Made by a program: the position numbers and the translations under genes. The notes under the pieces are model-generated. The model had not been told where the DNA came from and searched no databases. It saw nothing but the letters and a program-made list of their open reading frames with translations. This document shows positions 1 through 7,896 of a DNA stretch of 35,472 nucleotides, piece by piece. The stretch's first letter is position 1; each line of letters begins with the position of its first letter. The DNA lies in contig CAMQJB010000021.1 of assembly GCA_947002045.1 (NCBI GenBank), positions 1 through 35,472 of the forward strand, read 5' to 3'. This DNA is from an uncultured Collinsella sp. GTDB lineage: Bacteria > Actinomycetota > Coriobacteriia > Coriobacteriales > Coriobacteriaceae.

Positions 1-86
1 CTGGGGCCGGGTGTTTTTTTTTTATTTAAATTTGGGGGGGGGGGGGGGGCGGCGGGGGGGCGGGGGGGGGGGGGCCCCCCCCCCCC
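1..86. other. Low-complexity contig end, probable sequencing or assembly artefact
   Basis: After about 30 T/A-rich bases there are long G runs (34-49, 53-60, 62-74) followed by 12 C (75-86). Nothing coding fits. Homopolymer blocks of this kind at a contig edge are typical of read or assembly artefacts. The sequence becomes normal from about 87. Confidence 0.7.
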
Positions 87-99
87 GCAACATGAGAGC

Positions 100-130
100 G
101 CCCCCTCCCGCGCACGGAACGGGAGGGGGC
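100..130 (-). terminator. Hairpin cluster downstream of the arcD-like gene
   Basis: A perfect 11-bp stem (100-110 with 120-130) follows the minus-strand carrier gene. Further hairpins lie between it and the stop codon: 147-154/160-167 (8 bp, 5-base loop) and 218-223/227-232 (6 bp, 3-base loop, abutting the stop). No clear U-run follows on the minus strand, so it may act as a terminator or as a 3' stabiliser. Confidence 0.5.
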
Positions 131-232
131 TAAAGGTAGGAGTCTACCGGTGGGTTGACCCCACCGGACAGACGATGACCAGGTGATCCTTTACAGGATC
201 GTCAAGGTTTCCGTGGGGTACCCGTTGGGTAC

Positions 233-1711
233 TTAGAGCATCACGCAAGCGACGGTCAGGATGATGGCGCAGACGACGGAGAGAGCGACGATGAGCTTAA
301 GGGCAAACTTGAGCCAGGTCGTCCACTCGATCTTGGCCAGGGCGAGACCGCCCATGATGGCGCCGGAGGTCGGGGTGAACAGGTTCACAACGCCGATGGC
401 AGAGGAGAAGATCATGACCATGACCTCGGGCGAGAAGCCGAGCTTAACAGCCAGCGGTCCCATGATAGGCATGGAGACGGTAGCCATACCAGAGGTCGAG
501 GGGATCAGGAAGGACAGGCCGAAGTAGACCAGGAAGCTCATGGGAGCGAAGATCACGCCGGACAGGCCAGCCAGAGCATTGGCGGCAGCGTCGAGGACGT
601 AGACGTCGAGGCCGGTGTTAGCCATGAGGACGGAGATACCACGGGCGAGGGCGATGACGAGAACAACGGACATCATGTCGGCAGCGCCGGTGATGAAGGT
701 GTTAACGATCTGCTTCTCGGACAGGCCACCGATGATACCGATCAGGACGGCCATGAGGAAGAACCAGGTGGAAGCCTCGTCGAAGTACCACTGGCCAATG
801 GGCAGGCCGGTGATCAGGGCAGACCAGCCCTGGACGACGGCGTTACCGTCGGCGTCGTAGACAGCGCCAGCGTCGAAGAAGTTGGCGACGCCCTCGTTGA
901 GGTCGGCCAGCGGAATGAAGCCGACGATCATAACGACGAAGGTGAAGGCAAAGGCGATCAGAACACCCTTCTGACGACCGGTGAGCTTGACCTCATTGTG
1001 AACCTCGGAAGCAGCCTTGCCGTGAGCCTCTTCGGCGTCCTTGAGCTCCTGCATCGACAGGATGGTGGAACCCTTGTCAGCCTTGACCTTCTTGGCATAG
1101 CTCATGACGAAGAAGATGGACATGGCAGTGGTAACAATCCACAGGACGGCACCGAGGCCGATGATGATGGACTGGTTGACCTCAATGCCAACGCCGGTCA
1201 GAGCGTCGACGGCAGCGCCGACGGCGAACGGGTTAACCGTGGAGCCCAGGCAGCCGCAGCCAGCGCCGAGCAGGACGGTAGCGGCGCCGACCATCGGGTC
1301 GAAGCCAGCGGCCATCATGGTAGCGGCAAGCAGGGCGTAGAAGGGAACGGTCTCCTCGCACATACCATAGGTGGTACCACCGAGGGAGAAGATGAGCATC
1401 AGCACGGGAATGAGCATGATCTCGTTGCCCTTAAGCTTCTGCACCAGGACGGCGATGCCGTTGTCCAGGGCGCCGGTCTCGGTCATCATGCCGAGGAAGC
1501 CGCCCAGGATCATAACGAAGAGGCAGACGGGCAGAGCGTCAGCGAAGCCCTTAATCGGGGCGGTGCAGAAATCGCTCAGACGGGCGGCAGTAACCGCGCC
1601 GCCGGACGTGCCGGAGACGATAACGGTAATCACTGCAACAATTGCCAGCAGAGCAAGAAGAATGGTGAACGATGAAGGCATACCGCGCTTTTTCTTAGCG
1701 GTCTCAGTCAT
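233..1711 (-). CDS. arcD: YfcC-family membrane carrier, probable arginine/ornithine antiporter (ArcD type)
   Basis: A 492-residue polytopic membrane protein of the YfcC / C4-dicarboxylate anaerobic carrier superfamily. Many hydrophobic segments are separated by one charged loop around residues 215-245 (KKVKADKG...). Gly-rich re-entrant-looking stretches resemble the family (LGGTTYGMCEETVPF and, late, IPSTSGMATVSMPIMGPL). In streptococcal arc operons the carrier called ArcD belongs to this family, and this gene is the last of an arcA-arcB-carrier series, so arginine uptake coupled to ornithine export is the best inference. An in-frame ATG exists at 1738, but the GAAGGGGGG ribosome site lies only 9 bases before the ATG at 1711 and overlaps the earlier codons, so 1711 is preferred. 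Substrate is inferred from context only. Confidence 0.8.
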   Translation of the reverse strand: MTETAKKKRGMPSSFTILLALLAIVAVITVIVSGTSGGAVTAARLSDFCTAPIKGFADALPVCLFVMILGGFLGMMTETGALDNGIAVLVQKLKGNEIMLIPVLMLIFSLGGTTYGMCEETVPFYALLAATMMAAGFDPMVGAATVLLGAGCGCLGSTVNPFAVGAAVDALTGVGIEVNQSIIIGLGAVLWIVTTAMSIFFVMSYAKKVKADKGSTILSMQELKDAEEAHGKAASEVHNEVKLTGRQKGVLIAFAFTFVVMIVGFIPLADLNEGVANFFDAGAVYDADGNAVVQGWSALITGLPIGQWYFDEASTWFFLMAVLIGIIGGLSEKQIVNTFITGAADMMSVVLVIALARGISVLMANTGLDVYVLDAAANALAGLSGVIFAPMSFLVYFGLSFLIPSTSGMATVSMPIMGPLAVKLGFSPEVMVMIFSSAIGVVNLFTPTSGAIMGGLALAKIEWTTWLKFALKLIVALSVVCAIILTVACVML

Positions 1712-1810
1712 AGTTCTCATCCCCCCTTCATAAATCATTTACTGATCTCGCCCGAAGCGGCTCTTCCGTACCGTGCCTGCCGCTCGATCGAGATTTTTAC
1801 CAGATAAAGC

Positions 1811-1842
1811 CGCTCGGGGTGTTCAACAATACACCCCGAGCG
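1811..1842 (-). terminator. Intercistronic hairpin between arcB and arcD
   Basis: A perfect 12-bp G+C-rich stem (1811-1822 with 1831-1842, 8-base loop) starts 16 bases after the arcB stop. The minus-strand tail is only moderately U-rich, so partial read-through into the carrier gene is plausible. Confidence 0.6.
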
Positions 1843-1857
1843 AGATGCTAGATGCAC

Positions 1858-2853
1858 TTACTTGAGCGTGGCGTACATGACGGCCTTGATGGTGTGCATG
1901 CGGTTCTCGGCCTCGTCGAAGACCTTGGAAGCGGGGCTCTCGAAGACCTCGTCGGTGACCTCCTGCTCGGTGATGCCGAACTGCTCGCACTTCTCGGCGC
2001 CAATCGTGGTGTTGGTGTCGTGGAAGCTGGGCAGGCAGTGCAGGAAGATGGCACCCGGGTTGGCCATAGCCATGACCTCGGAGGTGACACGATACGGGGT
2101 GAGCTGAGCGATGCGCTCGGCCCAGACCTCGTCAGGCTCGCCCATGGAGACCCACACGTCGGTGTAGATAACGTCGGCACCGGTGACGCCGTCCTTGACG
2201 TCGGTGGTCAGCTTGATGGTGCAGCCGTTGGCCTCGGCGATGGGCTTGCAGGCCTCGATGACGTCGTCAGCGGGCATGCACTCCTCGGGGCCGCAGGCCA
2301 CGAAGTTCATGCCAAGCTTGGAGCAGACAACCATGAGGGAGCGAGCAACGTTGTTCTTGCAGTCGCCCATGAAGACGAGGGTCTTGCCCTTGATGTCGTA
2401 GTTGAAGTTCTCCTGGACGGTCAGGATGTCGGCGAGCATCTGGGTGGGATGCCACTCAGTGGTCAGGCCGTTCCACACGGGCACGCCGGACTTAGCAGCG
2501 AGCTCCTCGACATCGTCCTGGGCAAAGCCACGGAACTCGATGCCGTCATACATGCGGCCGAGAACGCGGGCGGTGTCCTCGATGGACTCCTTCTTGCCCA
2601 TCTGCGACGAACCCGGATCGAGGTAGGTGACACCCATGCCCAGATCCATGCCGCCGACCTCGAAGGCGCAGCGGGTACGAGTGGAGGTCTTCTGGAAGAG
2701 CAGAACGATGTTCTTGCCCTCGAGATAGCGGTGCGGAACGCCAGCGCGCTTCATGTCCTTGAAGTTCTTGGAGAGCTTGAGCAGGTACTCGATCTCCTCG
2801 GTGGTGAGGTCGAGGAGCTTGAGGAAGCTACGGCCGGAGAGGTTAACACCCAT
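1858..2853 (-). CDS. arcB: Ornithine carbamoyltransferase, catabolic (ArcB)
   Basis: A 331-residue transcarbamylase. In the arginine deiminase pathway it phosphorolyses citrulline to ornithine and carbamoyl phosphate in the cytoplasm. The carbamoyl-phosphate loop STRTR is at residues 57-61, an HPTQ motif follows near 135, and the ornithine-site HCLP motif is near 273. Length matches OTCases. The ATG at 2853 has a GAAAGGAAA ribosome site six bases upstream. The catabolic rather than biosynthetic role (argF) is inferred from its position directly downstream of arcA copy 1 and upstream of the ArcD-type carrier. No carbamate kinase gene is in view, so the ATP-forming step must be encoded elsewhere. 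Confidence 0.93.
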   Translation of the reverse strand: MGVNLSGRSFLKLLDLTTEEIEYLLKLSKNFKDMKRAGVPHRYLEGKNIVLLFQKTSTRTRCAFEVGGMDLGMGVTYLDPGSSQMGKKESIEDTARVLGRMYDGIEFRGFAQDDVEELAAKSGVPVWNGLTTEWHPTQMLADILTVQENFNYDIKGKTLVFMGDCKNNVARSLMVVCSKLGMNFVACGPEECMPADDVIEACKPIAEANGCTIKLTTDVKDGVTGADVIYTDVWVSMGEPDEVWAERIAQLTPYRVTSEVMAMANPGAIFLHCLPSFHDTNTTIGAEKCEQFGITEQEVTDEVFESPASKVFDEAENRMHTIKAVMYATLK

Positions 2854-2899
2854 GGTTCGTTTCCTTTCGAAGAAATGAATTACGTAAGTAATTAGTGTT

Positions 2900-2947
2900 G
2901 CCCGTTTGACGGGCGAAACCGGTGCGGTTGTAGGGGGACCGCACCGG
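2900..2947 (-). terminator. Two tandem hairpins between arcA copy 1 and arcB
   Basis: The first has a 10-bp perfect stem (2919-2928 with 2938-2947) just after the arcA stop. The second is a 5-bp stem, 2900-2904/2910-2914. The U-tract is weak, so this is more likely a processing or partial-termination site that tunes arcA to arcB ratios than a full stop. Confidence 0.5.
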
Positions 2948-2958
2948 AAACGGAAAGA

Positions 2959-4225
2959 CTTAGAGGTCCTCGCGCCAGAAGGGCATGCTCATGCAGCGCG
3001 GGCCGCCGCGGCCGCGGGAGAGCTCGGCGGAGGGCACGACGAGAAGGTCCAGGCCCTCCTTGTACAGCACGTCGTTGGTGACGGTGTTGCGGGCGTAGAC
3101 GCAGATCTTGCCGGGCTCGACGCACAGGGTGTTGGAGCCGTCGTTCCACTGCTCGCGGGAGGCCGCGATCGGGTCGCCGCCGCCGCAGGGGATCAGCTTG
3201 ACCTGGTCGACGCCGGTGGCGTCCTCCAGGACGTGCTCGAGGGTGTCCTCGATCAGGCGGATGTTCACGTCGCCCGGGTTCTTGCCGGCGGTCAGCTCGT
3301 AGACGCGCAGGGTGCCCATGATGGCGGGGTGGATCGTGAACTTATCGACGTCGATCTGGGTGAAGACCGTGTCGAGGTGCATGAAGGCGCGCGAGACCGG
3401 GATGTCGAAGGCAAGGATGCGCTCGACCTTGGAGTCGGAGTTCCAGAAGATGTTCTGGGCCATGATGTCGATAGCGGCGGCCTGGGTGCGCTGGGAGATG
3501 CCGACGGCGAGGGTCTTCTCGTTGATGTTCAGCACGTCGCCGCCCTCGGTGTGGAACTGGCAGTCGCGGCGGAAGTACAGGGAGACGTCCTTGTAGTCGG
3601 GGTGGTACTTGAAGATGTACTTGCCGTACAGGGTCTCGCGGTTGCGGGTGACCGAGTACATGCGGTTGAGGTTGACGCCCTCGCCGACGACCGCGAACGG
3701 GTCGCGGGTGAAGTAGAGGTTGGGCATCGGGTCGATGATCAGGTCGGACTCGGACTCGGAGTTGACCAGGGAGTCGAGGGTCGTGGACGCCGTGAGGGGC
3801 ATGTCGATCTCGGCCTTGGTCATGCCGGCCATGGTCTTCTTGACGAACTCGAGGTTGTCCTCGATGGAGTCCAGCTTCTCGCGGACGACCTGCGGCATGT
3901 GCTGGCCGCGGATGCCGGCCTCGGCGATGTACTGGTCGGTGAACTCGGCGCGGGCGCCGGGGACCTGGTCGAACACCTCGGCGACGAGGTTCTCGAGGTA
4001 GAGCACCTCGACGCCCTGGTCCCTCAGGATCTGGGCGAAGGTGTCGTGCTCCTGCTGTGCGACCTCCAGGAACGGGACGTCGTCGAACAGGAGTCGCTCG
4101 AGCTCGTCGGGCGGCAGGTTGAGGAGCTCGTCGCCGGGACGGTGCAGGCAGACCTTCCTGAGCTTGCCGATCTCGGAAGGCACGTGCAGACCTTTCGTCA
4201 TGGCCTCCTACCTTTCTTTCGGGCC
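2959..4225. repeat. Direct repeat, copy 1 (arcA unit)
   Basis: About 1267 bp that reads as identical to 6162-7428, offset 3203 bp. It starts one base before the arcA stop codon and ends about 24 bases upstream of the start codon, just past the ribosome-binding site. Translations of several frames on both strands agree throughout. Identity breaks sharply on both sides. Confidence 0.9.
2960..4201 (-). CDS. arcA: Arginine deiminase, copy 1
   Basis: A 413-residue arginine deiminase that hydrolyses arginine to citrulline and ammonia, the first step of the ADI pathway. Guanidine-modifying superfamily signatures are present: FTRDPF, HTEGGDVLN, HLDTVFTQID, and a C-terminal GGPRCMSMPF segment carrying the catalytic Cys403. 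The ATG at 4201 is preceded by a strong GGTAGGAGG ribosome site. It is followed by arcB 106 bases downstream. The protein is identical to copy 2 (6163-7404). The upstream region holds a conserved candidate operator (see 4285-4350). Confidence 0.96.
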   Translation of the reverse strand: MTKGLHVPSEIGKLRKVCLHRPGDELLNLPPDELERLLFDDVPFLEVAQQEHDTFAQILRDQGVEVLYLENLVAEVFDQVPGARAEFTDQYIAEAGIRGQHMPQVVREKLDSIEDNLEFVKKTMAGMTKAEIDMPLTASTTLDSLVNSESESDLIIDPMPNLYFTRDPFAVVGEGVNLNRMYSVTRNRETLYGKYIFKYHPDYKDVSLYFRRDCQFHTEGGDVLNINEKTLAVGISQRTQAAAIDIMAQNIFWNSDSKVERILAFDIPVSRAFMHLDTVFTQIDVDKFTIHPAIMGTLRVYELTAGKNPGDVNIRLIEDTLEHVLEDATGVDQVKLIPCGGGDPIAASREQWNDGSNTLCVEPGKICVYARNTVTNDVLYKEGLDLLVVPSAELSRGRGGPRCMSMPFWREDL

Positions 4226-4284
4226 CCTGTCAGGGCCGATTCGTTAGCGCCCCTCCGTGTGAGGCGTTATTGCTGACGACATAT

Positions 4285-4350
4285 TTATATCCAAAATCAA
4301 TCCATACTTCCACCTCGCCCCCGAACGGTTTTATATGAGGGGTGAACGGC
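4285..4350 (-). promoter_or_regulatory. Candidate arcA copy 1 promoter with paired GAACGG operator
   Basis: Reading toward arcA, a TATAAA-like -10 (within 4284-4289) lies in an 11-base block (4285-4295) shared with copy 2. Exactly 27 bases further upstream is an 18-base block (4312-4329) identical in both copies and containing GAACGG. A second GAACGG starts at 4344, 21 bp from the first. No good -35 box is seen, which suggests an activator. Blocks, spacing and repeats match 7488-7552 although the surrounding sequence has diverged. Confidence 0.5.
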
Positions 4351-4696
4351 ATACACATATACTTCACGCATGGCATACTTTGATTAAATAAAGTGGATTT
4401 ACGTGCTTAAACGCTTTTTAACCGCAAGATCAATTGAAACTAACCTTTGTTAAACCACCCCCAAATTGCATATTTCACGCAACGATATGAATATAATTCG
4501 CAATTCTCGCTGTGTCTCAACCATTTTGATTTTTATTCAGAAAAAAGTGCGTCCTATTCATTTTTGACAAACAGATTACCGTTTACCAGACGTTGGATAC
4601 CGTTCACCGGAAGCTCAGTATAAGGTCCATCGAATACCCGATCGATCTTGCGTCTCCATTTGTAACAACTTGACTTTTTCGGCAGCAAAGACAAAC
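4351..4696. other. A+T-rich intergenic leader upstream of arcA copy 1, no gene
   Basis: No supported reading frame. The stretch is much richer in A+T than the flanking genes. It contains an inverted GAACGG site (CCGTTC at 4600-4605) with a near match 20 bp away (4580-4585). Part of the sequence near 4590-4610 resembles the far upstream region of copy 2 (around 7810-7866), which suggests that the ancestral duplication extended this far. Confidence 0.5.
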
Positions 4697-4725
4697 AGAC
4701 CCGTTCCCCAAAAGGGAGCGGGTCT
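4697..4725 (-). terminator. Terminator downstream of the arcT-like gene
   Basis: A 12-bp stem with one G-U pair (4697-4708 with 4714-4725) and a 5-base loop. On the minus strand it is followed by GTTTGTCTTTG, a moderate U-tract. It separates the aminotransferase from the arcA copy 1 promoter region. Confidence 0.7.
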
Positions 4726-4780
4726 GCATTCGGTACACCTAGGGTCCAGCAAGGTTTAGGCCTTCGAGAACCTCAAGGGA

Positions 4781-5905
4781 CTAGCGATCGAGCTCGGCCA
4801 GTGCCTCGCCCAGAAGCCTCAGGCCCTCGCGAAGAACATCTTCGCTCGCGCAGTAGCCCAGGCGCGCTCCGCAGGGAAGCTCAAAACGGCTACCGGGGAC
4901 CAACAGCACTCCCCTATCGGCCAGCAGGCGCTTGCAGAACTCCTCGTCATCCTCGGGAATATCCAGCTGGATAAACGAGGTTGACACGCCCTGCGGGGCC
5001 GTCCAGGAGACACGCTGCTGCGTATCGATCCAAGCCTGTGCGATATCTCGGTTACCAAACACGATCTTGCGGTTGCGCTCGAGAATCTTGTCCTTGTGCT
5101 CGAGCACGTAGGTCGCCAAAGCATCGTTAAACACGCCACCGCAGATCATGGTGTAGTCGCGGTAGGTGCGGATGCGGTTGGACACCTCTTCATCCGCAAC
5201 GACCCAGCCCACGCGGGCTGCAGGCGTCGAATAGGTCTTGGACACCGAGTTGGTGACAATGGCCCTCTCGTACACGTCTGCCATCGACATAAAGGACTCG
5301 GTGTTCTCGAGCGGCAGATACACCTCGTCGCACAGCACGTAGGCGCCCACCGAGCGGGCAATCTCGGCAATCTGCCCGAGCATGTCTGCATCGAGCACCG
5401 TACCGATGGGGTTCGATGCGTTATTGATGCAGATAAGCTTGGTATTGGGGCGAACGAGGCGCTTGAGCTGTTCGATATCGGGTTTCCATCCGAGCTCCTC
5501 GCGAAGCTCCCAATACTCGACCTCGGCACCAAGCGTACGCGGGATCTCATAGAGCGGCGCATAGGTAGGCCACTCGGCAATCACGTGATCGCTGGGCCCG
5601 ACAACGGCCATGATGGCGTTGAGGTTGGCGCCCGTGCAGCCATTGGTCTGCAGAATGTGATCGGGATTGACCTCGCAACGATACAGCTTGGCGACCTCGG
5701 CCTTAAACTCCGGCGAACCCTCGATCCAGCCGTAGTTCATCTTCTCGCGATCCAGACGCTCGTAGAACGTAGCGCCGTCCTGCTCGTCGAGCGCGCGAAG
5801 CTCGCCCATGGTCAGCGACGAAATCGTCGACTGGGCAATGTCCCACGTAGCGCTCTTCTCCCAAACGTTGAGCCATTCCTCAACGCCAATTGTCTTGATA
5901 TCCAT
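4781..5905 (-). CDS. arcT: PLP-dependent class I/II aminotransferase, ArcT-like
   Basis: A 374-residue fold-type I PLP enzyme. Visible family features are NNASNPIG (substrate/PLP loop), CDEVY (PLP-binding Asp), and SVSKTYS with the Schiff-base Lys, followed by the Arg-containing C-terminal lobe (RLGYC). It is sandwiched between two arcA genes. Several lactic acid bacteria carry a transaminase gene called arcT inside their arc operons, so the symbol is offered on context and fold; the true amino donor is unknown. An upstream ATG at 5947 is in frame, but the GGAGC site sits 7 bases before the ATG at 5905, which gives the natural N-terminus MDIKTIGVEEW. Terminators at 6070-6103 and 4697-4725 suggest its own transcript. 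Confidence 0.8.
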   Translation of the reverse strand: MDIKTIGVEEWLNVWEKSATWDIAQSTISSLTMGELRALDEQDGATFYERLDREKMNYGWIEGSPEFKAEVAKLYRCEVNPDHILQTNGCTGANLNAIMAVVGPSDHVIAEWPTYAPLYEIPRTLGAEVEYWELREELGWKPDIEQLKRLVRPNTKLICINNASNPIGTVLDADMLGQIAEIARSVGAYVLCDEVYLPLENTESFMSMADVYERAIVTNSVSKTYSTPAARVGWVVADEEVSNRIRTYRDYTMICGGVFNDALATYVLEHKDKILERNRKIVFGNRDIAQAWIDTQQRVSWTAPQGVSTSFIQLDIPEDDEEFCKRLLADRGVLLVPGSRFELPCGARLGYCASEDVLREGLRLLGEALAELDR

Positions 5906-5921
5906 GACTAAGCTCCAATCG

Positions 5922-6004
5922 CTAGAACACGGGGATGATGCCGGCAAAGGTCATGGGAATCGAGATGATGCCCAAAAGACAAAGAAGCCGACACCGTTGG
6001 GGTA
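5922..6004 (-). pseudogene. Possible 3' remnant of a membrane protein gene
   Basis: Read toward arcT, one frame ends GIISIPMTFAGIIPVF-stop (5922-5972). Immediately upstream, a frame shifted by one base reads YPNGVGFFVF (to 6004). Joined, they look like the last transmembrane helix of a transporter ending 17 bases before the arcT start, where an operon partner would end. No start codon or longer frame survives. Chance hydrophobicity cannot be excluded. Confidence 0.35.
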
Positions 6005-6069
6005 TCAACGTGACCGCCTCTAGACATAATGGACACCTTATCTGATGCTAATTTAACTTATTAGACAAG

Positions 6070-6103
6070 AATGGGGCGGTGCGAAAACCCGCACCGCCCC
6101 ATT
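6070..6103 (-). terminator. Terminator of arcA copy 2
   Basis: A perfect 14-bp stem (6070-6083 with 6090-6103) and a 6-base loop, 60 bases after the arcA stop. The minus-strand tail (CTTGTCTAATAAG) is moderately U-rich. Confidence 0.75.
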
Positions 6104-6161
6104 GGGAGACATCTAATGGCAGCTAGATGTTTGTATTAAGACCCGTACGGTCTATGAAAAC

Positions 6162-7428
6162 CTTAGAGGTCCTCGCGCCAGAAGGGCATGCTCATGCAGC
6201 GCGGGCCGCCGCGGCCGCGGGAGAGCTCGGCGGAGGGCACGACGAGAAGGTCCAGGCCCTCCTTGTACAGCACGTCGTTGGTGACGGTGTTGCGGGCGTA
6301 GACGCAGATCTTGCCGGGCTCGACGCACAGGGTGTTGGAGCCGTCGTTCCACTGCTCGCGGGAGGCCGCGATCGGGTCGCCGCCGCCGCAGGGGATCAGC
6401 TTGACCTGGTCGACGCCGGTGGCGTCCTCCAGGACGTGCTCGAGGGTGTCCTCGATCAGGCGGATGTTCACGTCGCCCGGGTTCTTGCCGGCGGTCAGCT
6501 CGTAGACGCGCAGGGTGCCCATGATGGCGGGGTGGATCGTGAACTTATCGACGTCGATCTGGGTGAAGACCGTGTCGAGGTGCATGAAGGCGCGCGAGAC
6601 CGGGATGTCGAAGGCAAGGATGCGCTCGACCTTGGAGTCGGAGTTCCAGAAGATGTTCTGGGCCATGATGTCGATAGCGGCGGCCTGGGTGCGCTGGGAG
6701 ATGCCGACGGCGAGGGTCTTCTCGTTGATGTTCAGCACGTCGCCGCCCTCGGTGTGGAACTGGCAGTCGCGGCGGAAGTACAGGGAGACGTCCTTGTAGT
6801 CGGGGTGGTACTTGAAGATGTACTTGCCGTACAGGGTCTCGCGGTTGCGGGTGACCGAGTACATGCGGTTGAGGTTGACGCCCTCGCCGACGACCGCGAA
6901 CGGGTCGCGGGTGAAGTAGAGGTTGGGCATCGGGTCGATGATCAGGTCGGACTCGGACTCGGAGTTGACCAGGGAGTCGAGGGTCGTGGACGCCGTGAGG
7001 GGCATGTCGATCTCGGCCTTGGTCATGCCGGCCATGGTCTTCTTGACGAACTCGAGGTTGTCCTCGATGGAGTCCAGCTTCTCGCGGACGACCTGCGGCA
7101 TGTGCTGGCCGCGGATGCCGGCCTCGGCGATGTACTGGTCGGTGAACTCGGCGCGGGCGCCGGGGACCTGGTCGAACACCTCGGCGACGAGGTTCTCGAG
7201 GTAGAGCACCTCGACGCCCTGGTCCCTCAGGATCTGGGCGAAGGTGTCGTGCTCCTGCTGTGCGACCTCCAGGAACGGGACGTCGTCGAACAGGAGTCGC
7301 TCGAGCTCGTCGGGCGGCAGGTTGAGGAGCTCGTCGCCGGGACGGTGCAGGCAGACCTTCCTGAGCTTGCCGATCTCGGAAGGCACGTGCAGACCTTTCG
7401 TCATGGCCTCCTACCTTTCTTTCGGGCC
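6162..7428. repeat. Direct repeat, copy 2 (arcA unit)
   Basis: Identical in reading to 2959-4225 and in the same orientation. It covers the whole coding sequence plus the ribosome-binding site. The flanking downstream sequence is unrelated, while the upstream sequence is homologous but diverged. Confidence 0.9.
6163..7404 (-). CDS. arcA: Arginine deiminase, copy 2
   Basis: A 413-residue arginine deiminase identical residue for residue to copy 1, including catalytic Cys403 and the FTRDPF, HTEGGD and HLDTVF motifs. It uses the same ribosome site (GGTAGGAGG before the ATG at 7404). A strong hairpin at 6070-6103 probably makes it monocistronic, in contrast to copy 1, which leads into arcB and the carrier. 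The pair may therefore separate deiminase dosage from the rest of the pathway. The gene is divergent from ppk. Confidence 0.96.
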   Translation of the reverse strand: MTKGLHVPSEIGKLRKVCLHRPGDELLNLPPDELERLLFDDVPFLEVAQQEHDTFAQILRDQGVEVLYLENLVAEVFDQVPGARAEFTDQYIAEAGIRGQHMPQVVREKLDSIEDNLEFVKKTMAGMTKAEIDMPLTASTTLDSLVNSESESDLIIDPMPNLYFTRDPFAVVGEGVNLNRMYSVTRNRETLYGKYIFKYHPDYKDVSLYFRRDCQFHTEGGDVLNINEKTLAVGISQRTQAAAIDIMAQNIFWNSDSKVERILAFDIPVSRAFMHLDTVFTQIDVDKFTIHPAIMGTLRVYELTAGKNPGDVNIRLIEDTLEHVLEDATGVDQVKLIPCGGGDPIAASREQWNDGSNTLCVEPGKICVYARNTVTNDVLYKEGLDLLVVPSAELSRGRGGPRCMSMPFWREDL

Positions 7429-7896
7429 TTACTGGCCGAATGTATCAGCGCCCCTCCATATGGGACGCTGCTTGCTGACAGCTCTAGTTATATCCAAATT
7501 CCATTCGTAATGCTACCTCGCCCCCGAACGGTCAGCAAAGTACGATGAACGGTATATCGCATATGATTTCCCATGATGCACTTCAGTTTCGTAAAGCAGA
7601 TTTTCCTAGGTAAACGTTATTTTTCTAGGAAATCAAGCTTGAACACTCAAAGTTATCCATGATTCAAAATTGCATAGTGAAAACGGTTTTCTGCATATAA
7701 ATGACGCTTGCCCTCGATTCGACCTACATTCGATTATATTCAGCTTGCTATCATTCTTATTCATACATTCTCACCAGTTGAGTGAGGATATAGATCGCTT
7801 GCTCAAAGCACCGGACGTTAGTGCTTCGGCTTGTCAGCGTAAGAAGTAGGTAAAGATACCGTTCACGCGATACGTCCGTGCCAGCGGTCGACTAAA
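7429..7896. other. A+T-rich divergent intergenic region between arcA copy 2 and ppk
   Basis: No supported gene. Beyond the arcA promoter block at 7488-7552 it holds an inverted GAACGG site (CCGTTC, 7859-7864), and another GAACGG (7945-7950) lies five bases before the ppk start codon. The region aligns patchily with 4226-4696. Confidence 0.5.
7488..7552 (-). promoter_or_regulatory. Candidate arcA copy 2 promoter with paired GAACGG operator
   Basis: Same layout as upstream of copy 1: TATAAC-like -10 inside a shared 11-base block (7488-7498), an 18-base identical block 27 bases further upstream (7515-7532), and a second GAACGG at 7547, again 21 bp from the first (7526). Conserved spacing amid diverged sequence argues for a functional binding site. 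Confidence 0.5.

Noticed and set aside
2906..4276. Very long plus-strand open frames opposite both arcA genes (also 6127-7548)
   Set aside because: They are shadows of arcA caused by high G+C third positions; the translation is Val/Leu/Asp/Gly-rich with no domain, and the minus-strand arginine deiminase is unmistakable.
5908..6027. 39-residue frame upstream of arcT starting MSRGGHVD with an AAGG site
   Set aside because: It ends two bases before the arcT ATG, but the composition (many His, no pattern) looks accidental and it overlaps the hydrophobic remnant in other frames.
2959..7428. arcA duplication as an assembly error
   Set aside because: The flanks differ on both sides of each copy and the upstream regions are diverged homologues, so two real loci are more likely. 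Long reads would settle it.
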